64,000 nt of DNA from an uncultured Desulfobacteraceae bacterium (GTDB taxonomy: Bacteria; Desulfobacterota; Desulfobacteria; Desulfobacterales; UBA5852). The stretch is from NCBI GenBank assembly GCA_913060875.1, contig CAJXSL010000004.1:62001-126000 (forward strand), written 5' to 3'. Shown piece by piece: positions 19,696 to 27,111 of this stretch. The position numbers were made by a program, and so were the translations under genes. Positions within the stretch are counted from its first letter, which is position 1, and every line of letters begins with the position of its first letter. A model generated the notes under the pieces. It did not search any database. It saw only the letters and a program-made list of their open reading frames with translations, and was not told where the DNA came from.

Positions 19696-19770
19696 GTCAT
19701 CCCGGCGCAAGCCGGGATCTCCATGCAAACCGCCCATTTGCCAATAGATTCCGGCTTTCGCCGGAATGAC
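19696..19770. repeat. REP-like palindrome pair
   Basis: GTCATCCCGGCGCAAGCCGG at 19696 and CCGGCTTTCGCCGGAATGAC ending at 19770 are inverted copies of the GTCATTCCGGCGAAAGCCGG unit. The same unit recurs at 28710, 36811, 43657, 47697 and 56592. The surrounding 1-kb gap (19656-20689) otherwise holds only the pseudogene at 20024-20197 and a repeat at 20251. Confidence 0.85.
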
Positions 19771-20023
19771 AACCCTGGTGTGATTAATCGCCGGGTTAAT
19801 AATATAGCCGGCCGCCGTAGCATCGCGAAATAAGATAACCTTAATAAGAAAAGACATTAAGGCCTCAACACTTGACAACTTTATCCTTGTCTTCTGCTCC
19901 CTAAAAACTTTGGGTCTTCTCCCGAATAGTTGGTGCAAATGAGCAATTGGGTCACAGGGTATTACCGCTTGGGCATCTCGGGAGCATAAGGGTTCCAGGC
20001 GTCAAGGGGTCAAGGATCCAGGT

Positions 20024-20197
20024 GAAATACTAAAAAATTACAAAGAATGGCAAGTGTGGCAAAAAGCATATGCCCTTTGTTTGCATCTATATAGTGTATC
20101 GAAACGTTTTCCAAAATTAGCAGGGAAAATTGGGCCAATCGAGCGAATGCTGAAAGCACTGATTAAATCTCCAGAGAACAAACCCTTGGCCACTTGA
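20024..20197 (+). pseudogene. remnant of a four-helix-bundle (S23/IVS-type) protein gene
   Basis: The frame encodes KNYKEWQVWQKAYALCLHLY then SVSKRFPK, the usual start of four-helix-bundle proteins of the 23S-rRNA intervening-sequence family. It jumps directly to IERMLKALIKSPENKPLAT and a stop, the usual C-terminus. Full-length members are about 115-125 residues, so roughly the middle half is missing. No clear start codon or ribosome site is present. It is best read as a decayed gene with an internal deletion. Confidence 0.7.
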
Positions 20198-20250
20198 ATC
20201 ATAGACCCCTCAGACCCTTTCTCCCAACTAATTGGGAGAAGAACCAAAAA

Positions 20251-20277
20251 TGTTAACTGTTGAGACCTGTCCGTTCC
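20251..20277 (+). repeat. direct repeat, right copy
   Basis: TGTTAACTGTTGAGACCTG and the bases after it resemble 15770-15797 in the same orientation. Together they bracket the lower-GC stretch with the AAA ATPase, the flavodoxin-fold gene and the TetR gene. Confidence 0.5.
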
Positions 20278-20689
20278 GTTTATATTCTTACCCGGTAGCG
20301 TCTGCAAACCTTGCATCCACACTTCCCGCCAAAACAGCCATTACAATTGATTGGGCCGCACCGATTTCCTGATCGGTGACCTGATTTTCCTTAGCATCGC
20401 TAAGGCAGTGGTTCATTCATGGATAACACCCGACGGCCATGGAAACGGCAAGGTAGATCAGACGGGTGGTTTTTGGATCCAAAATGTCATTTTGCCGGAC
20501 AATGCCGGAAAAAGTTTGAAATGCCTGCTTTTGCGGTTCGGGAAGCATGGTGTTTCCTTTCATTTTTGGTTCTTGCGGTTTTGGGTTGACCCTCAAGGCA
20601 AATCGTGTTTTTCGATTATTATAGATCTTTAATCGCGTCTAACGATTTATTTCGATGCACTGCATCGCCTTGGCCGATGGAAGGAAACC

Positions 20690-21592
20690 ATGGAAATCCG
20701 GCAATTGAAAACGTTTGTCACGGTAGCGGACGTGTTGAGTTTTACCAAGGCGTCGAACCGGCTGAATATGGCCCAGTCGTCGGTATCGGCACAGATCAAG
20801 GCGCTGGAGGAGGAACTGGACTTGAAGCTGTTCGACCGCATCGGCCGGCGAGTCGTGCTGACAGAGGCCGGCCGCAGACTGTATGCCTACGCGCGCCGGA
20901 TGGATGAGATGACCCGCGAAATCAAGTCCGAATTCTCGACCGCCCAGTATGCCCAGGGAGCCCTGACGGTCCGGGTGCCCGAGACCATTGCCAGTGTATA
21001 CATGCCGTCCGTGGTTGAGCGGTTCCATACGGATCACCCCAAGGTCAAACTGGAACTCATCAACTGTTCGGACGAGCAGCTCAGGGAAGAGCTCAATACC
21101 GGACGGATCGATCTGGCCTTTTTGCTCACGGATTCCATCCACTTTAAAGAAGTCAATGTCGTTCCGCTGAAAACAGAAAAGATGGTCTTGGTTTCCGGCC
21201 CGTCCCACCCCCTCGCACAGCAGCCTCAGGTTGAATGGGACAACCTGACGGAACAGACCCTGCTTTTACCGAAAACCGATTGAAATTACCCCAAGGCATT
21301 CGAGCGGTCGCTCGAAGAAAACAACATCCGGCCGAGAATCCTGAAATTTTCAAGCATCCGGGGGATGAAAGCCTGTCTGAAAAGGGGCATCGGGGTCACC
21401 CTCTGCCCCGAAGTCTCCGTTGAAGACGAGCTGAAGCAAAAAAGCCTGGTACGTCTGACGTCCAGGTGGGATGATGATGAAGCCGCGCTCATCATGATCT
21501 GGCATTCGGAAAAGTGGTGCTCGCCCCTTTTGAAGCACTTTATGGAATTATCGAAAGCGGTTCTCTGCAAAGCGCCAGTCAAAAATGAATAA
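20690..21592 (+). CDS. LysR-type regulator with in-frame TGA, probable selenocysteine
   Basis: The first 197 codons give a standard LysR N-terminus: QLKTFVTVADVLSFTKAS and the helix-turn-helix MAQSSVSAQIKALEEEL, followed by an effector domain. A TGA at 21281-21283 (codon 198) then interrupts it. The same frame continues, with no further stop until TAA at 21590, as NYPKAFERSLEEN, ILKFSSIRGMKACLKRGIGV and LCPEVSVEDELKQKSLVRL. This is clear LysR C-terminal sequence, and the total of 300 residues is the normal family length. Many LysR proteins carry Cys in a GCSYRxxFE motif here, so the local reading PKTD-U-NYPKAFE fits selenocysteine. A hairpin follows at 21299. A recent nonsense mutation is the alternative. 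AAGGAAACC precedes the ATG. Confidence 0.75.
21299..21316 (+). promoter_or_regulatory. candidate bacterial SECIS hairpin
   Basis: TTCGAGC-GGTC-GCTCGAA forms a perfect 7-bp stem with a GGUC loop. The loop starts 22 nt after the TGA at 21281-21283, inside the reading frame. Bacterial SECIS elements lie directly after the UGA and present a G (often GU) in the apical loop; the Escherichia coli fdhF element has GGUC in its loop. The bulged U found in fdhF is not seen here. Base pairing is directly visible, but function is inferred. Confidence 0.6.
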
Positions 21593-21711
21593 CCACGAAG
21601 GGCACGAAGAAAGACCGACCAGAGCAGATAAATCCCTTTCGTGAATCAAGCTGTTGCACTTTACCAAACTTGGCCTTTTGGGATATCCGCATTATCGGGA
21701 GATGTCATTTC

Positions 21712-22197
21712 ATGATTAAAAAGAAAATGATTATTATGATATGCATCTTTATTTCAGGTGCTTGTTTTGCAAGCTGCGGCATCAATAGACTGCAGGTCTT
21801 TAAGCATAATTTTCTTGTTTATCCGAACGAAATAAATGAACAAGATATTGATAAAAATAATCCCAGGGAAATCCTTTTTGGCCGTGGATACCTTATCCTT
21901 ATGATTGAAAATAAGGATGGGGAAATAGTCCCTGTTCAACACTACTGGCCCGAGCATACATTTGGCTTTAGAGTATGGCCGGAAGAAGTCTCCTGGAGCG
22001 ACCCGTTACGCATATCCAGCAATATTATTGTAGATAATATTTCGGCGCAAAAAAATGGCCTCGCCATAAAAAGAGATGGTAAAGAGCCATGGCGAGTTTA
22101 TTGGTTTACGGAAGAATCGATTAAAACAATTAAAGGTAACGGAAGGCTCTTTTTACCGCCATACCAGAGCTTTTCGTTGTTAAACGCAAGACATTAG
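21712..22197 (+). CDS. hypothetical lipoprotein
   Basis: This 161-residue protein begins MIKKKMIIMICIFISGACFASC, a lipoprotein-type signal with a possible cleavage at the cysteine after FAS or after SGA. The mature part contains ILFGRGYLILMIENKDGEI, HYWPEHTFGFRVWPEEVSW and WRVYWFTEESI. I recognise no family. The ATG at 21712 follows GGGAG at a rather long distance. It lies about 120 bp after the LysR gene in the same direction and 61 bp before the oxidoreductase gene, so all three could be co-transcribed. Its GC is low compared with the window. Confidence 0.7.
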   Translation: MIKKKMIIMICIFISGACFASCGINRLQVFKHNFLVYPNEINEQDIDKNNPREILFGRGYLILMIENKDGEIVPVQHYWPEHTFGFRVWPEEVSWSDPLRISSNIIVDNISAQKNGLAIKRDGKEPWRVYWFTEESIKTIKGNGRLFLPPYQSFSLLNARH

Positions 22198-22258
22198 GAT
22201 CATTAGATGCCTCCAGGCCCCTCAAAAGGAGGCTGTTAATTTTTGGGAAAAGAAACAT

Positions 22259-22876
22259 ATGAAAATATCGTTGATCATTGCCCATCCAAATAGAGATAGT
22301 TTCAACGCTGCAATTGCAGAACGTTGCCGTGAGACTCTAATTAACAACGGTCATACGGTTCATTTTCATGATCTTTATGAAGAAAAGTTTGATGCCTTAC
22401 TTCCGGCGCATGAAATTCAACGGTCTGCCCCATTGTCAGGTGAATTAAAAAAACACTGTGATGAAATTTCCAACGTAGACGGGATTATTATCGTTCATCC
22501 TAATTGGTGGGGGCAACCGCCTGCAATTTTGAAAGGCTGGATAGATCGCGTTTTGAGGCCTGGCGTTGCCTATGAATTTATAGAAGGTGACGCGGGAGAA
22601 GGTGTCCCCGTTGGGCTGCTTAAAGCAAAATCCGCATTGGTTTTTAACACATCGAACACGGAGACGAATCGTGAGATAGGGGTTTTCAAAGATCCTCTTG
22701 AAACCATATGGAAGAACTGCATTTTTAATCTTTGCGGCGTCCATGATTTTTATAGAAGAATGTTCAACATTATTGTCACCAGCAGTGAAGAGCAACGTAT
22801 TCGCTGGCTTTCCGAAGTCTCGGAAACTGTCAATACATATTATCCCAATGGGAAAGTCGCAAAACCCGTGCATTAG
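22259..22876 (+). CDS. NAD(P)H oxidoreductase of the NQO1/KefF flavodoxin-like family
   Basis: This 205-residue protein has the flavodoxin-like fold of NAD(P)H:quinone oxidoreductases: ISLIIAHPNRDSFNAAIAER at the start, a HDLYEEKFDALLP segment, and the FMN/FAD-binding DGIIIVHPNWWGQPPAILKG with WIDRVLRPGVAY. Members reduce quinones or act as potassium-efflux ancillary proteins, using a flavin in the cytoplasm. It follows the LysR and lipoprotein genes and could be a target of that regulator. Its TAG stop is the first three bases of a palindrome repeat. Confidence 0.88.
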   Translation: MKISLIIAHPNRDSFNAAIAERCRETLINNGHTVHFHDLYEEKFDALLPAHEIQRSAPLSGELKKHCDEISNVDGIIIVHPNWWGQPPAILKGWIDRVLRPGVAYEFIEGDAGEGVPVGLLKAKSALVFNTSNTETNREIGVFKDPLETIWKNCIFNLCGVHDFYRRMFNIIVTSSEEQRIRWLSEVSETVNTYYPNGKVAKPVH

Positions 22877-22889
22877 CCCGAACAATTCA
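22874..22889. repeat. half copy of the TAGCCCGAACATTTCAT palindrome
   Basis: TAGCCCGAACAATTCA begins exactly at the TAG stop codon of the oxidoreductase gene. It matches the left half of the palindrome at 36134-36165 and 47567-47598. The right half is not recognisable here. Confidence 0.6.
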
Positions 22890-22943
22890 TGATTTTTTTC
22901 TACACCATAAATTTTATGCAACTATTCGGTTTAAGAGAATAGC

Positions 22944-23291
22944 ATGATAGCATTTTCAGCCATTTGGTTTCTACTAATCGCTGCCGCAGCACTCTATCCC
23001 ACGATTGCGCTGCGGAGATACCAACGCATCACCTGGTGGGATTACGTCTACCCATTAACAGGGGTTATCGCATGGTTTCCGCTGTCAGGCGTCGGCTCAA
23101 CCGTATCCCTCTCCAATTTTGTTGTTGAATTGTTCTGGATTGCCGTCCTTTCGGCTCTGCTTCCGTGGGGGCGCTGGTTGTTGTCCAGAATTGAAAAAGA
23201 TCAGATCAAAACATTGTCTTTCTTGCTGACCTTCGTGCCAATTCTCGCAGCAGTCGTCATGCGGCTGACAATGCCGACATTGCCGGAATGA
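22944..23291 (+). CDS. small integral membrane protein
   Basis: This 115-residue protein has three likely membrane helices: about residues 3-22 (AFSAIWFLLIAAAALYP), about 35-75 in one or two passes (YPLTGVIAWFPLSGVG and VVELFWIAVLSALLPWG), and about 90-108 (LSFLLTFVPILAAVVM). It has no recognised domain, and relatives of this size are annotated as hypothetical membrane proteins. It stands alone between the oxidoreductase and the methyltransferase genes, both rightward, with short gaps. The hydrophobic pattern and fit between neighbours support coding. Confidence 0.65.
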   Translation: MIAFSAIWFLLIAAAALYPTIALRRYQRITWWDYVYPLTGVIAWFPLSGVGSTVSLSNFVVELFWIAVLSALLPWGRWLLSRIEKDQIKTLSFLLTFVPILAAVVMRLTMPTLPE

Positions 23292-23393
23292 AAGAAAACC
23301 AACCCAGCTTTTGCACTTTTCAGCACCTGTCGCGCCGAAGGTAACGACAGGCGACCTGTGTGTGAAAAACATGATGTTGACACAGCGTAAAAA

Positions 23394-24866
23394 ATGAAGA
23401 CAACAACGAACAAAATTTCACATGAGGCCTATGACAAAGGAATTCGCCTGGAAAAAGAGGCGCAATTCGACAAGGCCAGAGTGATTTATGAAGACCTCTT
23501 GCGCCATGTTGCCGACGAGACGCTTCTGAAAAAAGTTCGCTGTCGGATGGCGGATATCGACGATCTGATCGCCGAGAAGGCGATTTACCGGCGCATTGAC
23601 GAAAACGCGAAACGAGTGCTTACGGAAATCGGCATCAACATCACGGAGAATCAAATCCTTATGGATCTTCTTGTTGAAGCCGGTGGCATCGATTTCGACA
23701 ACGAAACCGCGCTGTTCATCCCCTTGAAGCGGGATTATATCGATCGTTGTCTGGAGATGGTGCCGCGTGAATTCCCCGGCGACCCGGGAATGAACACATT
23801 CGGCACCGGGGCGACATCCCCCTTTCTCAAACGAACCGGCGACGATGATCTGCGGCCGGCCAACCGTGAGGAGTATAAGGAAATAGTTCGCACGGCGGGC
23901 GAACAGCAAGATATTGTCGGCATTTTCAGTCTGCCGGTTGCCTGCGACAAGAGCACGTCGCTCTTCGAGATCGCCCAGTTGATGGAGAAACATTTTCAGG
24001 GGCTCAAGATGACGACAACCAATACCATGGGCGCAAACGAGGCCGCCTTTTTAAAAGGCAAAGATGACTGGGTCGACGGGACCTGTCTGGTTTCCTCCCT
24101 GGCGCCGATGAACAACATGGTTGTCCCTTTTTTGAGCAGCGCCCGCATCGGCAACAACCTTTTGATGATCGACCAGAGCCTTGCCGGCATATCGGCTCCC
24201 GCGAGCCCGGAGGCTTTCCTGACGCAGGTCCATGCCCAGGTCCTTTTCATGATGGTTGTCGCCCAGACCGTCAACCCGGGTGTATCCTGCATCCACTGCG
24301 GCATACCCTGTGTTGTCGACGCCGGCGGCAATCTCGCTTACAGTTCGCCCCGGCAAACATTCATCAATGCCGCCATGGCGCGCGTCAACACCTGGATCAC
24401 CCATTTTCCCTCCGCCCAGACCGGGGGCAGTACAAGCCTGCCCGATGCCACCCCCCAGGCGCTCTTGGATTCGGAATTGAGCCGCAACACGCTGCGCAAG
24501 TACGGCGTGCATATTGTGCGGCACGCCATGGGGGCGTTGGGCAACCTCAACTTCTTCAGCCTGGAAAAATTTTTAGAGGACTGCGAGCGTGAAAGGCGCT
24601 CCAAAAAAATCTTCGATGCCATGCCAAAGGATTTGGGCGTCATACCGATGCTCTTCCCCGCTGACGACCTGGCCCTTGAGGGCATCCGGGAGATTGCCGA
24701 AAAGGGCAACCCCAAAAATGCGGATCACACCCTGATAAACGTGGATTCATTCCGCCAGTGGGAGGACAGGATCCGGCAGGCAGCTCAAAAGAAGCTATAT
24801 TATCCACACCTCAACGACACGGTTATCGATCAAAACGCTACGTCTTCTCAATGCTTCCATAAATAG
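23394..24866 (+). CDS. MttB-family corrinoid methyltransferase, non-pyrrolysine type
   Basis: This 490-residue protein belongs to the trimethylamine methyltransferase (MttB) superfamily, which moves a methyl group from a quaternary or tertiary amine to a corrinoid protein. Recognisable parts are the RVLTEIGINI opening of the TIM barrel, EEYKEIVRTAGEQ, HFQGLKMTTTNTMGANE, and SGISAPASPEAFL-like and VNTWITHFPSAQTGG segments. The frame has no internal TAG, so unlike true MttB it lacks pyrrolysine, as in glycine-betaine-type (MtgB-like) members. No corrinoid protein or reductive activator is adjacent. An extra helical N-terminus of about 60 residues precedes the barrel. The TAG stop lies in the end of a repeat element; the start has no strong ribosome site. 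Confidence 0.82.
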   Translation: MKTTTNKISHEAYDKGIRLEKEAQFDKARVIYEDLLRHVADETLLKKVRCRMADIDDLIAEKAIYRRIDENAKRVLTEIGINITENQILMDLLVEAGGIDFDNETALFIPLKRDYIDRCLEMVPREFPGDPGMNTFGTGATSPFLKRTGDDDLRPANREEYKEIVRTAGEQQDIVGIFSLPVACDKSTSLFEIAQLMEKHFQGLKMTTTNTMGANEAAFLKGKDDWVDGTCLVSSLAPMNNMVVPFLSSARIGNNLLMIDQSLAGISAPASPEAFLTQVHAQVLFMMVVAQTVNPGVSCIHCGIPCVVDAGGNLAYSSPRQTFINAAMARVNTWITHFPSAQTGGSTSLPDATPQALLDSELSRNTLRKYGVHIVRHAMGALGNLNFFSLEKFLEDCERERRSKKIFDAMPKDLGVIPMLFPADDLALEGIREIAEKGNPKNADHTLINVDSFRQWEDRIRQAAQKKLYYPHLNDTVIDQNATSSQCFHK

Positions 24867-25076
24867 TGCCCATCCATAGATGGTAGATTTTGGTTCCTGG
24901 CAAGGCCCGAGCGCGTTTTCCCTCTTCGCGGGATATTATCCCGCTATAAGGGACTTCCCGTCTAATCGATTCCGATCGGTGGGTGTCAACCGGAGGAATA
25001 GTCCGCTATTTCGAGGATTGAAAACGAGCGAGAACGCCGCCAGGGGCCAAAAGATGCCATCTATGGATGGGCACTA
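24864..25076. repeat. 213-bp MITE-like element with perfect 20-bp inverted ends and TA termini
   Basis: TAGTGCCCATCCATAGATGG at 24864-24883 is exactly reverse-complementary to 25057-25076. Inside, GTAGATTTTGGTTCC, GGAATAGT, GCTATTTCGAGGATT and AAAAGATGCCAT are shared with the element at 53112-53257. This copy has about 67 bp more, including the palindrome GCGGGATATTATCCCGC. Both ends are TA, as expected for an IS630/Tc1-type target duplication. Its first bases form the TAG stop of the methyltransferase gene. The rest of 24867-25193 is without genes. Confidence 0.85.
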
Positions 25077-25193
25077 AATAACATTTTCGTCCTTGCCTTC
25101 CGCCTGATATTTTGAGATTACAATAGGTATCCTATCAAAATAGTTGGCCTTTTTGTACTCATTGGGTCTGACACCTGACCAGGAGCATCAAAA

Positions 25194-26870
25194 ATGACCA
25201 CCCAACCAAGATCGGGGAAGTCGGCAGATGAGATTAAAACGTTAACATCAGCGAATGCCGAACTTACGCGCAAGGTCAAATCGCTTGCCGAGGAAAACCA
25301 GCGTTATCGCAACTTTTTCGAGCAGGCCATCGCAAAGGAGACCACCGAGCTCAATTCCGCCCGGAAAGCCCTGCGCGAACGCGATGAGGAGTACCTCACC
25401 CTTTTTGACATGGTTTCGGATGCGCTCGCCTTGATCGACATCGAAACCGGGCAAATGCTCGACGTCAACAAAGCGTTTATCGAGCTTTACGGCTACAGCA
25501 AACCGCAAGTGCTTCGGATGAAAAACACCGATTTTTCGGCCGAGCCGGAAAAAACCAGGCATGTTACCCATTCGCGCGGCATCTATGTGCCCGTGCGATG
25601 GCACAAAAAGAAAGATGGGACGGTCTTCCCCACGGAAATTACCGCCCGAATCCTTAAATACAAAGGCCGCGATGCCCACATGGCCGCCATCCGGGATATT
25701 ACCGAGCGCCATCGCTACGAAGCCCGGCACCGACGCTCCCAGAAGATGGAATCGCTGGGCCTCCTGGCGGGAGGCGTTGCCCACGACCTCAACAATGTCC
25801 TCTCCGGCCTGGTAAGTTATCCGGAATTGCTGCTGCTGGACCTGCCCGACGACAGCCCTCTCCGGCGCCCGATCGAAACCATCCAGAAATCCGGGAAACG
25901 CGCGTCGGCCATCGTGGAGGACTTGCTGACCATTGCCAGGGGGGTTGCCATCACCAAGGGGCCCCTTCGCCTGAACGACACTGTAAAAGAGTATTTGGCC
26001 TCCCCTGAATTTGAAAAGCTCCGGCATTTCCATCCGGGTGTTGCCGTTGAAACCACTTTGCATGCCGGGCTCAAGAATATTTCCGGCTCCCAGGTTCATA
26101 TCCGCAAAGCCCTGATGAACCTGGTGTCCAACGCCGCGGAAGCGATCGACGGCAAGGGTACCATCACGATTTCGACGGCCCGTCGCCACGTCGACAAGGA
26201 TTTAAAAGACGATGAACGTCTGAAGGAAAACACCTATGTGATTTTATCGGTCACCGATGACGGCCCGGGGATCTCGGCCGAAGAATTGGAGCGTATATTC
26301 GAACCGTTCTACACCAAAAAAATAATGGGGCGCAGCGGTACCGGATTGGGGCTGGCCGTTGTCTGGAACGTAATGCAGGACCATGGCGGGACCATCGAAG
26401 TGACGTCCGGCAGTGCCGGAACGACTTTTCAGCTATACTTCCCGATAACGAAGGAAACCATTCCGGACAGCGACGCGACCGTGCCCTTTGCCGCTTATCA
26501 GGGCAAGGGGGAAGCCATACTGGTTGTGGACGACGTGGAACACCAAAGGGAAATCGCCTGCAAGCTGTTAAATCGATTGGGCTATAAAGCCACGGCCGTT
26601 GCAAGCGGCGAGGAAGCCGTCGAATTCCTGAAGCACGGTGCGGCGGATCTGGTCCTGCTGGACATGATCATGGAACCCGGCATGAACGGGCATGAAACCT
26701 ACGAGGCAATCACCGCCTTGCATCCCGCCCAAAAAGCCATTTTGGTGAGTGGTTTTGCCAAAACGGAAGAGGTCCTGAAAGCCCAGCAAATCGGGGCGGG
26801 TCGTTTTATAAAGAAACCGTATACGTTAGAGAAAATAGGGGTGGCCATCCGGGATGAATTGCGCACTTGA
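25194..26870 (+). CDS. PAS hybrid histidine kinase with receiver domain
   Basis: This 558-residue protein starts with a coiled coil (about residues 10-65), followed by a PAS domain (about 65-175, with YLTLFDMVSDALALID and IRDITERHR). A HisKA domain has the phospho-acceptor motif GGVAHDLNNVLSG, then comes a HATPase domain (NLVSNAAEAI, DDGPGIS, GRSGTGLGLAVV). A C-terminal receiver domain has the acceptor aspartate in LVLLDMIMEP and lysine in FIKKPYT. There is no membrane segment, so it is a cytoplasmic sensor. It is likely to pass phosphate internally to the receiver or to an unlinked regulator. CAGGAG precedes the ATG. No partner gene is adjacent. Confidence 0.93.
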   Translation: MTTQPRSGKSADEIKTLTSANAELTRKVKSLAEENQRYRNFFEQAIAKETTELNSARKALRERDEEYLTLFDMVSDALALIDIETGQMLDVNKAFIELYGYSKPQVLRMKNTDFSAEPEKTRHVTHSRGIYVPVRWHKKKDGTVFPTEITARILKYKGRDAHMAAIRDITERHRYEARHRRSQKMESLGLLAGGVAHDLNNVLSGLVSYPELLLLDLPDDSPLRRPIETIQKSGKRASAIVEDLLTIARGVAITKGPLRLNDTVKEYLASPEFEKLRHFHPGVAVETTLHAGLKNISGSQVHIRKALMNLVSNAAEAIDGKGTITISTARRHVDKDLKDDERLKENTYVILSVTDDGPGISAEELERIFEPFYTKKIMGRSGTGLGLAVVWNVMQDHGGTIEVTSGSAGTTFQLYFPITKETIPDSDATVPFAAYQGKGEAILVVDDVEHQREIACKLLNRLGYKATAVASGEEAVEFLKHGAADLVLLDMIMEPGMNGHETYEAITALHPAQKAILVSGFAKTEEVLKAQQIGAGRFIKKPYTLEKIGVAIRDELRT

Positions 26871-27018
26871 GATTGCGCGGCCCAACAAGGGTAGCGGATA
26901 ACCCCACACAATCCATTTACCATGCGGCTCTATCTTGACAGCCGGACCGACATCCAGTAAGTTCCAGCAAATGAACCGCATTCATTTATTTCTTGAATTT
27001 TCATACCATCACATCGAA

Positions 27019-27048
27019 ACGAGGGCGCTGAACTGTAGGCGCCCTCGT
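27019..27048. other. 10-bp perfect hairpin in the livK leader
   Basis: ACGAGGGCGC at 27019-27028 pairs with GCGCCCTCGT at 27039-27048 across a 10-nt loop. It sits about 63 bp before the substrate-binding protein gene and about 150 bp after the kinase gene. It lacks a T-run, so it may be an RNA leader structure or a poor terminator. Confidence 0.5.
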
Positions 27049-27111
27049 GCTGCTTCAACCGATGGGGCAGGCGCCCACCGGCAACCCCAACGTTAGACAG
27101 GGAGGATCATC

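Noticed and set aside
24864-24960. TAG at the end of the MttB-family gene read as pyrrolysine
   Set aside because: The frame after TAG lies inside the MITE-like element and encodes no MttB-like sequence; the protein is already complete at 490 residues.
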